64,000 nt of DNA from Mesorhizobium sp. WSM4306. Lineage in GTDB: Bacteria; Pseudomonadota; Alphaproteobacteria; Rhizobiales; Rhizobiaceae. Positions within the stretch are counted from its first letter, which is position 1; every line of letters begins with the position of its first letter. This document shows, one piece after another, positions 35,306-44,236 of this stretch. The DNA is taken from contig NZ_VFTC01000017.1 of NCBI RefSeq assembly GCF_007003975.1, forward strand, positions 1 to 64,000, read 5' to 3'. The notes below the pieces were generated by a model. That model made no database searches, was not told where the DNA came from, and saw nothing but the letters and a program-made list of their open reading frames with translations. The position numbers and the translations under genes were made by a program.

Positions 35306-37645
35306 ATGTTAAAGAACATAACCTTCGACCGCCACAGCTCCGACAAGCTTAAGAGTGAGGTCACGATCGACATTGATAAATGGGGGGTTCCTCATATCAA
35401 GGCTCAGAACTTGCACGACCTATTTTTCGCGCAGGGTTGGAATGCAGCTCGAGACCGCCTCTGGCAAATTGATATTGCGCGCAAACGAGGTCTCGGTCTC
35501 CTGTCACGAGACTTTGGCCCCGGATATTTGGAGCAGGATCGGGCGGCGCGTCTCTTTTTATTTCGCGGAGCCATGAGTGCAGAATGGCAGGCGTACGGCC
35601 CGGATTCCGAAGAGATATGCTCAGCGTTTGCCGAGGGGATCAATTCCTACGTAGACAGTTGCCATGACGGTTTGATTGCCTTGCCACCCGAGTTTGGCCT
35701 CCTCGGTCACACTCCCGACTATTGGAAACCCGAAGACGTCGTTCGCGTGCGAACGCACTCACTAACCCGAAATGCGATTTCGGAGCTTCTGCGCTGCAGG
35801 GTGATGGCATTGGCAGGTGTGGAACGAGGTACCCGCCTCGACAGGTTGAGACAAGAATTGTCACCTCCGATAGCGCCACGACCAGCGGAGGGCCTTGACC
35901 TCGCCTTTATGACAGATCGAGTACTGCAGGATTTTCGCTTGGCAATCTGTCCCGTCTCATTCTCGAGGGAAAGACTTGCAGCAAGTCTTCAGGAAGCTGA
36001 CCGTTGGACCCGCGTAACACCGAGTGATGAGATCATGCAGACGGTGTTCCAAGAGGGCTCAAACAACTGGGCCATATCCGCAACAAAAACCACAACGGAG
36101 CGACCAATCCTTGCTCTAGACCCGCATCGCAAGCACGTCCTTCCGTCCATCAGGTATCTTGTACACCTGAGTATGCCCGGGCTCGATGTAATTGGCGCTG
36201 GAGAGCCTATGATCCCAGGAATCTCCATGGGTCACAACGGGACAGCCGCCTTTGGTCTGACTATTTTCGGCGCTGACCAAGAAGATATTTATGTTTACGA
36301 AACCAAGAGTGAGGGAAATAAATACTTATATAAAGGGGCCTGGGAGCAGGTGAAGACTATACACGAGAAAATTCCAGTTCGCGCCCACACCGACCAGGAG
36401 GTAAAGCTTCAGTTCACACGCCATGGACCCATTTTAAACCAAAATGCTGAAAAAGACCGCGCCTTCGCACTGAGAACCGTATGGATGGATCCCGGCATGG
36501 CACCTTACATGGCCAGCTTGGCCGTAATGCGCTCTAAGACATTTTCAGAATACACCTCCAGTCTAGCAAACTGGGGTTGTCCTTCAGTTAATCACATCTA
36601 TGCGGACACGTCGAATGTAATTGCGTGGAAACCGTCAGGTGCGGCTCCGGTCCGAAGAAATTGGGACGGCCTGCTTCCGGTTCCAGGAGACGGTCGGTTC
36701 GAATGGGAAGGGTATTTGTCACCGGACGATGGGCCGTTCGAGATGAACCCCGCCAAAGGTTTTGTCGCCACTGCCAACGCAATGAATGTTCCGGAGGAAT
36801 GGAGTAGATCGCATCCTGCTTTTGGCTACGAGTGGTCTGACAGCAGCAGACATGATACCCTTCATACAACTCTCTCACGATCAGAGAAGATCTCGTTGCG
36901 GGACTGCATGTCGCTGCAATGTTCGGTGTATTCGCCGATAGCAGTTCGTATTCTTGCGAAACTAGACACTCTTCTCGGTTCGGTTGCAAACATGCCTGCG
37001 TTGCACTTATTTTCTAACTGGGACCGGCATTTGGATGCGAGTTCGCCAGCCGCCGCGTTCTTTGAGATTTGGCTTAGCAAACACCTTGGCCCGACAGTAG
37101 CTCGCTTAGAAAGCGCTGACGATGAAGTGTTGGCACTGCTCGTGCCTTTACAGCCTTCGGCCATAGCCTCTTGGCTCGAACAGGCAGAGCCTAGTGAAAA
37201 GTTGAAGCATTCCATAATGGAATCCCTAACTTCTGCCTGGAGTGAATGCATATGTCGATTTGGCGACGATTCTGCCTCATGGGCATGGGGCAGTATACAT
37301 AAGCTTGATTTGCGCCACCCTCTGCAGGCACTGACGTCTGAACAATGGTCGTTGGGCGCCATAGCCCTCGGCGGAAGTAGCTCAACGCTCAATTTTTCGA
37401 GTTACCGAAGCGGCCAATTCTCTGTTTCAGAAGGACCGTCAGTGCGGATAATCATGGACGTTGGGTCATGGGATGACAGTCTCTTTATTAACAATCCAGG
37501 TCAGTCGGGTGTTCCGATCTCAAGTCATTATCGTGACCTCAATCACGATTGGCAACGGGGCGAATACAAGCCCTTGTTATATTCAGAGGAGTCCATACGG
37601 AGGGAGCTCGAACATAGGGTCGTCCTGTCTCCCGCTGACTGTTGA
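35306..37645 (+). CDS. Penicillin-acylase-family (Ntn) amide hydrolase
   Basis: About 779 residues from ATG 35306; the open frame begins at 35132, but that part is the deacetylase scrap. Family features: alpha-chain start 'SEVTIDIDKWGVPHIKAQNL', 'LFFAQGWNAARDRLWQIDIA', a linker with the autoproteolysis site 'FQEGSNNWAISATKT', whose Ser252 would be the beta-chain N-terminal nucleophile, then 'ILALDPHRKHVLPSIRYLVH' and a later 'WGSIHKLDLRHPLQALTSEQ'. Members cleave acyl groups from beta-lactams, homoserine lactones or peptides. Many are periplasmic, but no signal peptide is seen here, so it may be cytoplasmic or the start may be missed. Confidence 0.9.
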   Translation: MLKNITFDRHSSDKLKSEVTIDIDKWGVPHIKAQNLHDLFFAQGWNAARDRLWQIDIARKRGLGLLSRDFGPGYLEQDRAARLFLFRGAMSAEWQAYGPDSEEICSAFAEGINSYVDSCHDGLIALPPEFGLLGHTPDYWKPEDVVRVRTHSLTRNAISELLRCRVMALAGVERGTRLDRLRQELSPPIAPRPAEGLDLAFMTDRVLQDFRLAICPVSFSRERLAASLQEADRWTRVTPSDEIMQTVFQEGSNNWAISATKTTTERPILALDPHRKHVLPSIRYLVHLSMPGLDVIGAGEPMIPGISMGHNGTAAFGLTIFGADQEDIYVYETKSEGNKYLYKGAWEQVKTIHEKIPVRAHTDQEVKLQFTRHGPILNQNAEKDRAFALRTVWMDPGMAPYMASLAVMRSKTFSEYTSSLANWGCPSVNHIYADTSNVIAWKPSGAAPVRRNWDGLLPVPGDGRFEWEGYLSPDDGPFEMNPAKGFVATANAMNVPEEWSRSHPAFGYEWSDSSRHDTLHTTLSRSEKISLRDCMSLQCSVYSPIAVRILAKLDTLLGSVANMPALHLFSNWDRHLDASSPAAAFFEIWLSKHLGPTVARLESADDEVLALLVPLQPSAIASWLEQAEPSEKLKHSIMESLTSAWSECICRFGDDSASWAWGSIHKLDLRHPLQALTSEQWSLGAIALGGSSSTLNFSSYRSGQFSVSEGPSVRIIMDVGSWDDSLFINNPGQSGVPISSHYRDLNHDWQRGEYKPLLYSEESIRRELEHRVVLSPADC

Positions 37646-38475
37646 GGATGCGACAGTATAGGCCGCTTACCATTGTAGCAGGAACATATCGGTCGAACTC
37701 ACCTGGCGGCAAGGTGAGGATCGACACTTTAGCGCCCGCCGGCCGACTTTGATATTGACAGCGGAACGCCCGGCCGGAATCTGGATGCGCTTGTGGGGCA
37801 ATGATCCCGCTGGTGTGCGGCGACCACCCCTGATCGTCACGAGCAGGGCCGTCGCGGCCTCCAATAATGTTGCAGGAGACTTAGAAGCGGGATGTCCCGC
37901 ATTGGCAATTGCTCTGCCTTGGGGCCATAGGGAAGAGGGGTAAGGTGCTGGCCCGACCACCGGAGAGCGCGTCTGTTACTACAAGGCTCGATCGCGGCCG
38001 CATCACGGCCCTCGGCGGCTGCCGATAACGCGCGCTTCGGGCGCTACCAGTACGCATTGGCGATAATCGCATCTGCTGTAGGAGAGCACTTGATTCGAGA
38101 CTGACAGTGCGACGGTCAACAGGGTTCGCTATCATTGTCGAGCCGAGTTCAAGAATGGACACATACCTCAGGGAGGACCTTTCAGGGGGCAGACCATTGT
38201 CTGTCTCCTCATCCGAGAAACAAGCTAACCTCGCAGAGAGTGGCATCAGGGCAACACGTCATTGTCCTTCGATGCGACTGAATATCGACGACTTCAACGC
38301 GGCTTGCCGCCTTCGCGTATAGCCGCAGGACCTTGAATGCCGGGAACCAGCCGAGAAATGTTGGCGGTGGGTGAGCGCCTTTCATTTTTCAAGTCCGCTA
38401 CATTCTGTCTGTCATATACCCGAAGGCGGCGATGCTTGTTGCCCGCCCGATGTGGTTAGCAGTTGACGTGCCTTC
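37646..38475. other. 830-bp region without a recognised gene
   Basis: Several short frames without family resemblance. At about 38385-38400 the minus strand reads AATGTAGCGGACTTGAAAAA, resembling the bases just before the amidase start near 12585-12600; it may be a scrap of duplicated leader DNA. Confidence 0.4.
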
Positions 38476-39932
38476 TTATGTATCTTCATTCAGCCTGCGG
38501 TGGCACGCTGGCCGTTTCGTTGAATGGCGGGGGAAAAAAGGCGTTGATGACTCAGGCTTGCGTGGAGCACTCGTGGGGCGCTCGATTGACAATGTTATTC
38601 GTGGAGAATGCTTTCCTTTGTGGAGGAGGATGATTCTCTCGTCCAGTTCCTTGTCGGCCTCGGTAAGGCGATGATTCAGGCGAAGGTAGTCGGTCCAGGT
38701 CGGCGTACGGAATGTCTCCGTCCATAGCACAGGCTCCTGAAGGTTGCGCTGGAGAGTCCAGTGCCGAGCACCAACGCGACTCTGTACATGCCGGCACCCG
38801 CGCATGGCGAGGAATTCTTCTAGATTTTCCACGAGTATGAGGTACTCGACTTTGACCACGATGGGGCCGCTTCTCGGCTTGAGACTGAGGGCGACTGCCG
38901 GCGCGTCGAATTCCTCCAAAGGGTCGGGCTCGGCCTCGCGACCCTCGCGAAGGGGAAACAGGACGCCGCTCGCAATGGAAGAGGCAGTGCCAGAAAAAGG
39001 GAGCACGCCGCACAGGCGACGCATGCCAGCGTCATTAGTTGCTCTTCTGACAAGCTCCGTCTTAATAGGCTGTTGGCGACGCCAGCCATGACGGCGCCTG
39101 TGCCGAAGCCGGCGATGATGGTGCCATAGGCGAGCGGTCCTTCGCCCAGCTGATCGCGGACAACCAATGGCAGCAGTGCGAGTATGGCGATGCCCGACAG
39201 GCCAAAGAAGGTTCCGCGGGCGATCGCCGTCTTGATTTCCGATGACATCGCTGTGAAGCGCAGCCTGTCATAGATGGCCGTCCTCATTGACTCACGTGGG
39301 AGAAGTGAGGAGCGAACCTTCCATTTGCATCGCCATATGGTGACCAAAGGGATCATATAGGTGAGTGTAAACATAGCGAAAGCCGTCATAAGTCCGAACG
39401 ACGCAATCATGATGCCGCGAGCGCCGGTCCCACGGTCCGTGCAGTGTTGAAGCCAATGGAGAGGAGGGTGACGGCAGCGGGAACTTCGCGTCGGTCCACA
39501 ATATCGCCAACAGAAGCCTGCCAGGCGGTATCGTTGAGCGCGGCACCACTTGCGATCAAGAAGCTGAAGCCGAAGATCATCCACGGGGCGATAAAGCCCA
39601 GCACCACTGAAGCCGTAGCATCGCGGATGCTATTACCATTAGGCATCGGCCGGCGAACATGACTCTTCGACGGCTGAAGTTGTCGGCGAGAACCCCTAGC
39701 GAAAATGGACAAAATGAAAGCGGGCAGGTTAGACGAAGCCTGCTCGAGCGCAACCATCAGATCGGAGGTCGGAACCGTTGCCATTAGCCAGCTGATAGCA
39801 ACGGTCTGCATCAGCCAGCCAAGGGAAGAGACTTGAGAGGCTAAACCAGATTGAGCGAAATGTCGTATTCCTGAGCGGCGCAAACGTCTTCGGCGAAACT
39901 ACATCCGCATCTGCGCCCGCCGCTTTGCTCAT
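38476..39932 (-). pseudogene. Second copy of the MFS exporter gene, broken
   Basis: Minus-strand frames follow the intact protein at 27013 block by block: 'FAPLRNTTFRSIWF', 'SLGWLMQTVAISWLMATVPT', 'LGFIAPWMIFGFSFLIASGA', 'LRFTAMSSEIKTAIARGTFF', 'LPLVVRDQLGEGPLAYGTII', and the C-terminal domain 'GARHWTLQRNLQEPVLWTET'. Several frameshifts occur, and a stretch matching about residues 320-410 of the intact copy is deleted between 'CSLFLALP' and 'FPLREGREAEP'. The duplication is inverted relative to the intact gene. Confidence 0.92.
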
Positions 39933-40333
39933 TGCTCCGACCGATTCGGTTCCGCCAAGCTTAACCACTTCGCGCGACACGATCCTCTTACACGTCGGAT
40001 GCGCCAAATGCAGTCTTTGTATTAGTGTCATCTGGTAGCGAGATGCGGAGGTGGCGGCGGAGAGCCGTCGCTGGTGTCGCAGCGGCCTTACATCAGTGCA
40101 AACATGCTGTTGCGTGGCGCCGGCACAGTTCCCCCGGCGTCGGCGGCTTCGCCGGCAAGAATGCGAAGGCGCGCCGACTCGCTGCCAAGCTCAAGGTCGT
40201 CAGCATGGTTCTTCTGGCCGAGGCTGACGAGCTTGCCGAGCAACTCGGCGCCTTTGTCGGCGATCCTCTGGCGAGAACAAAGCTGTCGGAGACCAGCGTT
40301 GCCTGCATTGAGCGGCCGATGAAGGCACTATGC

Positions 40334-40377
40334 GCATCTCGCTGCGAGATGCAGCCGATATAAAAACAGCATTTGAC
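40334..40377 (+). repeat. Inverted repeat and short coding-like remnant before the M24 gene
   Basis: GCATCTCGC-T-GCGAGATGC (40334-40352) overlaps a frame reading ISLRDAADIKTAFD (40336-40377). A matching frame ISVLDGYDIQTAFD lies at 42894-42935 before the M20 gene. Differences fall partly in third codon positions, so both may be scraps of one gene family; an operator role is the alternative. Confidence 0.4.
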
Positions 40378-40501
40378 GCTAGCCGCCAGGAAAGGGGATT
40401 GTCACCCCGCATGAGCCGGCGAAGCTTTTGTTCAATTTCGAACATGGACGCGATCGCGCGTTTTGCGCAACCAAACCACGACACACTGATTGAGGTGAGA
40501 T

Positions 40502-41677
40502 ATGGCGACGACACGCTCCGCAATTCCTCTGACTGGTGTACCGTTTCCGATATCAGAGTATGAGCGCCGGCAAAACAATGTGCTGGATGCGGTTGCTACG
40601 GCAGGCTTGGACGCAATCGTAGTAACGGCGCACGGCCACTTGAAGTATCTCAGCGGCTACGATGGGAGCGGTGGATATTTCGCGCCTTTCCCTCTTATTC
40701 TGATGCCGGGTCGGGTCCCGATATTTGTTGTCCGAGAATATGACGAGCAGGCAGTACGTTCATATAGCTGCATCGAGGAAATTGAAACCTATACACATCA
40801 GCCTGATTTTGGCAGGGTCTGCGCCGATGTATTGCGTCGACTCGGACTGGACAATAAGCGAGTCGGTTTCGAGCTTGGCTGCTGGAATCTCGCGCCCGCC
40901 GACGTGCGCGCAGTCCAAGACCAGCTCCCGGATCTGAAGATTACTGACGTCACCCGACTGGTCTCGTCAGTGTCAGCAGTGAAAGGAGAACTTGAGTTGG
41001 CGTGTATGCGCGATGCTGTTCGACTCACTGACGTGGCAATTCGAACCTTTCAGCAATCGCTTCGTCCCGGCATTACGGAGATCGAAATGGCAGCGGCCCT
41101 AGCTGCGGCGGTAACAAACGACCCCAGCAACGCCGCTGGGGATATCGGGCTTGCGCCGGGTACCATTTTGTTTGGAGAGCGAGTGAAGTTGCCCCATGCG
41201 CCAGCGACCCATCATCCTCTCAGCAACAACGAACCTGCCTTTCTGGAGATAGGGGCTTCGAAACACGGGTATACAGTGGGAATGGTTCGATGCGCAGTCC
41301 TTGGCAAACATCCCGAAACCGAATCTTTGCACGGCTTGGCTGAAGAGGTCATTGCGGCCCTTGTCTCCTCGATTCGACCAGGTGCTACGCCGGCGGACGT
41401 TCACGCTGCTGGGGGCGAGGTGTTGAAGCGATCTGGACGCAAGGGCGTCTTCCGCCAACGAACAGGATACCAAACTGGCATCAATTGGACTGAGCGCGGC
41501 GACCTAAGCCTGGAGCCCGATGTAAATGAACCACTCCGAGCTGGCATGACCCTGCACATGCCAAACATTTTGTGCAGCGAAAGTGGCTACCTATTTGGTG
41601 CCGGCGCACACGTGCTCGTGACAGAGCGCGGCGCGGAACTCCTGAGCGAAATCCCGCCAACACTTTATCGGGCGTGA
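40502..41677 (+). CDS. Second M24-fold creatinase/ectoine-hydrolase-like protein
   Basis: A 391-residue protein, start ATG 40502 after GAGGTGAG. The N-terminal creatinase domain contains 'AIVVTAHGHLKYLSGYDGSG'; the C-terminal pita-bread domain contains 'APATHHPLSNNEPAFLEIGA' and 'SKHGYTVGMVRCAVLGKHPE'. As in the copy at 18338, the aspartates that hold metals in prolidases are not where expected, pointing to a metal-independent, creatinase-like hydrolase. The two copies are only distantly similar, so they likely act on different substrates. An IS5-type element has inserted three bases after its stop. Confidence 0.86.
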   Translation: MATTRSAIPLTGVPFPISEYERRQNNVLDAVATAGLDAIVVTAHGHLKYLSGYDGSGGYFAPFPLILMPGRVPIFVVREYDEQAVRSYSCIEEIETYTHQPDFGRVCADVLRRLGLDNKRVGFELGCWNLAPADVRAVQDQLPDLKITDVTRLVSSVSAVKGELELACMRDAVRLTDVAIRTFQQSLRPGITEIEMAAALAAAVTNDPSNAAGDIGLAPGTILFGERVKLPHAPATHHPLSNNEPAFLEIGASKHGYTVGMVRCAVLGKHPETESLHGLAEEVIAALVSSIRPGATPADVHAAGGEVLKRSGRKGVFRQRTGYQTGINWTERGDLSLEPDVNEPLRAGMTLHMPNILCSESGYLFGAGAHVLVTERGAELLSEIPPTLYRA

Positions 41678-41679
41678 TG

Positions 41680-42311
41680 CTAGGCGGCGTGGACAAATTT
41701 GAGCCAGTATCTGGCGGTGGCTAGGTAGACCATTCCGAGGAAGCTATTGGCCAATTGATCGTAGCGGGTGGCAATGGCCCGGTTGATTTTGAGGTGGCCG
41801 AACATGCGCTCGATTCGGTTCCGCTGCTTGTAGAGCGCCCGGTCATACTCGATCTTCACGCGGCGGTTTGATCGGCCGGGTATGACGGGTTTAATCTTCC
41901 GCTCGGCGAGATCGGCGCGAATGGTATCGGCATCGTAGCCCTTGTCCGCAAGGAAGGCGTCCGGTGCACGAGTCCCCCTTTTCCGCCCGCTGCCGAGACA
42001 TGGGCGCGAACTGTGGTGCTGTCGATGCTGTAGTGGCCGCTGTCCGCCATGACCTCGGCGAGCATTACCGCCACGGTCTCCCAGACCCCGGCCTCGCTCC
42101 AGCGTCGGAACCGACGATAGATGGTGTTCCAACTGCCGTATTTGGGCGGGACATCCCGCCATGGAGCGCCGCAGCGGAGCCGCCAGAGAATGCCGTTGAT
42201 GATCGAACGATTCTGCTTGGGAGGTCTACCTCGGCCGCGTTTGTCAGGGTCGATGGGCAGCAAGCCCTTGAGAACACGCCATTCTGCTTCGGTGAGATCG
42301 CCCCTGCTCAA
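41680..42311 (-). pseudogene. IS5-family transposase, internally deleted
   Basis: The start is probably TTG 42311 after GGAGG (LSRGDLTEAEWRVLKGLLP). The N-terminal part has the DUF4096 region and the first catalytic Asp 'GHYSIDSTTVRAHVSAAGG'. At the A4G5 run, where this group normally shifts frame, the usual middle part is missing and the sequence jumps to 'PDAFLADKGYDADTIRADLA'. The C-terminal 'YKQRNRIERMFGHLKINRAI' with catalytic Glu is present. The TAG stop (41680-41682) is made by the CTAG target duplication, not by the element itself. Confidence 0.9.
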
Positions 42312-42631
42312 ACCTGCCTCCAAAAAGCAGCCTTGAATCAATCCTCTTGGGCTACGTCAATCGCATCGACGTCCGAAATTCCGTAAGGCGGATATACTAT
42401 TCCGCCAAGGTGATGGACAGTTCGAGAGGGCTGTCGCTATCCGCGAAAAATCGGCTGCCATCCTCAAACTCGATCACCACCTCTCCATCGCGGTGGCGCA
42501 TGACACGGCGAACAACCTTGCCAATCAGCATCGACGTAGCTCGTTCGCTCTCTTCTTCCAGTGTCATTCCCAATGCTAACAACCCGATCGCAGGAAAGCG
42601 ACCCTGCTAACATCGAATTTGTCCACGCCGC
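41684..42631 (-). mobile_element. IS5-family (IS427-type) element, defective
   Basis: Perfect inverted tips GCGGCGTGGACAAATT at both ends and a CTAG duplication outside (41680-41683 and 42632-42635). It contains a transposase gene with an internal deletion and a small ORF between the transposase start and the right tip. CTAG targets are typical of the IS427 group. It needs transposase from elsewhere to move. Confidence 0.92.
42397..42582 (-). CDS. Small ORF inside the IS5 element
   Basis: 61 residues (an internal Met gives 44: MLIGKVVRRVMRHRDGEVVI and so on), acidic at the C-terminal end ('FEDGSRFFADSDSPLELSIT'). It lies between the transposase start and the right inverted tip, so it is carried by the element. 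The beta-rich look suggests a small fold, but I recognise no family; it may be a passenger or an unrelated chance ORF. Confidence 0.45.
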   Translation of the reverse strand: MLALGMTLEEESERATSMLIGKVVRRVMRHRDGEVVIEFEDGSRFFADSDSPLELSITLAE

Positions 42632-42635
42632 CTAG

Positions 42636-43010
42636 GGTCTGCGGTTTGCGGATTGAGTGGCAAAGCGCATGCAGTCCTGGAAAGTAGGTCGTGGGAGGGG
42701 GAGGAGTGTCGCGATGGTGACAGCTCTTCCTACTCAGACCTTTGCCATTGGCCGTTGCCAGCAGAGCCAGAGTTTATGATTGCCAGCACTTCGCAGCTGG
42801 TCCTCTAAGGCCGAAGCTTATCCATTTGAGGGCAAACGGCTTGTTATCGGGTCGCAGTCGCCGGCGCCAACACCGAGGCCTGAACGCGGGGCTATCTCGG
42901 TTCTAGATGGTTACGATATCCAAACTGCATTTGACGAAAACACCGGTGGCATCGATCATTAATTACGCACCGGCGCCTGATCCAAATTACTCAAATGCGG
43001 GAACGTGCCT
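42636..43010. other. Leader of the third M20 gene
   Basis: No complete gene. The coding-like scrap ISVLDGYDIQTAFD (42894-42935) matches one before the M24 gene at 40.3 kb. GCATTTGACG near 42927 could hold a -35 element. Confidence 0.4.
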
Positions 43011-44174
43011 ATGGTTGGCGTTGACAGGTTCAAGGAGATCGAGATCGAAGCGATGACTTGGCGCCGGTACCTGCACGAGAATCCGGAGCTTGACTATCGG
43101 GTGAATGACACAGCGGCATTTGTGGCGGAAAAGCTGGCTTCCTTCGGGATTAACCACATCGAGTGCAGGATAGCTGAAACCGGCGTGGTTGCGTTGATCC
43201 AAGGTCAACTCGGAGATGGGCCCACTATCGGGTTGCGGGCCGACATGGACGCTCTGCCTATACTCGAAGCTTCAGGCAAACCTTGGACGTCGAAAAGGTC
43301 CGGACAGATGCACGCGTGTGGTCACGACGGGCATACTGCAATGCTCCTTGGCGCCGCGAAATACCTCGCCGCGACCCGGAACTTCAAAGGGTCCGTTGCC
43401 CTGATCTTCCAACCTGCCGAGGAAGATGGCCGCGGCGGCCAAAGAATGGTCCAGGAGGGGATCATGGACCGTTTCGGGATATCTCAGGTCTTTGGCATGC
43501 ACAATTGGCCAGGCATGGAGGTTGGTGCGTTCGGCATTTGCGAAGGTTCGATTTTTGCCGCGCTCGACGAGTTCGATATTGTGGTCAAAGGCAGAGGGGG
43601 TCACGCGGCCGCTCCCCATCTGACAATTGACCCCGTCGTTGTTGCAGCTCAGATCATTTTAGGCTTGCAGACACTAGTCTCACGCAACACGGACCCCACC
43701 GAGTCCCTGGTGATCTCCGTCACAAAGCTGAACGCCGGACAAGCTTACAACATCATTCCCGAACGCGCGGAGATTGCCGGAACAGTCAGGACACTGTCAC
43801 CGATTTTGCGCGACTTCGCTGAAAAACAGATTGAGGCGTGCGCGGAAAATATTGCACGCGCTTCCGGGGCGAAGGTCGAGTTTCAGCATCGCCGCCTGGA
43901 GCCCCTCACTGTCAATCATCCCGATCAAACGCGTCGGGCAACAGAGGTGGCGCGTGCTCTGGTCGGCCATTCATCGGTGAACCCCAAAGTCAAACCTAGT
44001 TTGGGGTCAGAGGACTTCGCGTACATGCTAGAGGCGCGGCCGGGGGCATGTATACTGCTTGGAAATGGATCGACTGCTGCTCTCCATAATCCAACCTACG
44101 ACTTTAACGATGAAGCACTGCCATACGGCATTGGATACTGGGTCAACTTGGCCGAGGCTGCTCTAGCACCATGA
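43011..44174 (+). CDS. M20 family amidohydrolase (hippurate-hydrolase-like)
   Basis: About 387 residues from ATG 43011 (MVGVDRFKEIEIEAMTWRRY); GTG 43005 is possible. Motifs: 'GLRADMDALPILEASGKPWT', 'MHACGHDGHTAMLLGAAKYL', 'LIFQPAEEDGRGGQRMVQEG', 'FGMHNWPGMEVGAFGICEGS', 'GRGGHAAAPHLTIDPVVVA', and 'LHNPTYDFNDEALPYGIGYW'. It is clearly related to the protein at 12664 and cleaves an N-acyl amino acid, probably. The PotD-type binding protein gene starts 62 bases later on the same strand, so uptake and hydrolysis may be co-expressed. Confidence 0.94.
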   Translation: MVGVDRFKEIEIEAMTWRRYLHENPELDYRVNDTAAFVAEKLASFGINHIECRIAETGVVALIQGQLGDGPTIGLRADMDALPILEASGKPWTSKRSGQMHACGHDGHTAMLLGAAKYLAATRNFKGSVALIFQPAEEDGRGGQRMVQEGIMDRFGISQVFGMHNWPGMEVGAFGICEGSIFAALDEFDIVVKGRGGHAAAPHLTIDPVVVAAQIILGLQTLVSRNTDPTESLVISVTKLNAGQAYNIIPERAEIAGTVRTLSPILRDFAEKQIEACAENIARASGAKVEFQHRRLEPLTVNHPDQTRRATEVARALVGHSSVNPKVKPSLGSEDFAYMLEARPGACILLGNGSTAALHNPTYDFNDEALPYGIGYWVNLAEAALAP

Positions 44175-44236
44175 CATTGTCCAAGCAAAACAACCTTGGC
44201 TAATCAAGGCTGAGATCACAAGAAGAGGGTAACGAC

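Noticed and set aside
38476..39932. Functional second MFS exporter
   Set aside because: Several frameshifts and a deletion relative to the intact copy at 27013 break it.
40025..40363. 112-codon plus-strand frame
   Set aside because: No family resemblance or ribosome site; composition looks like a chance frame.
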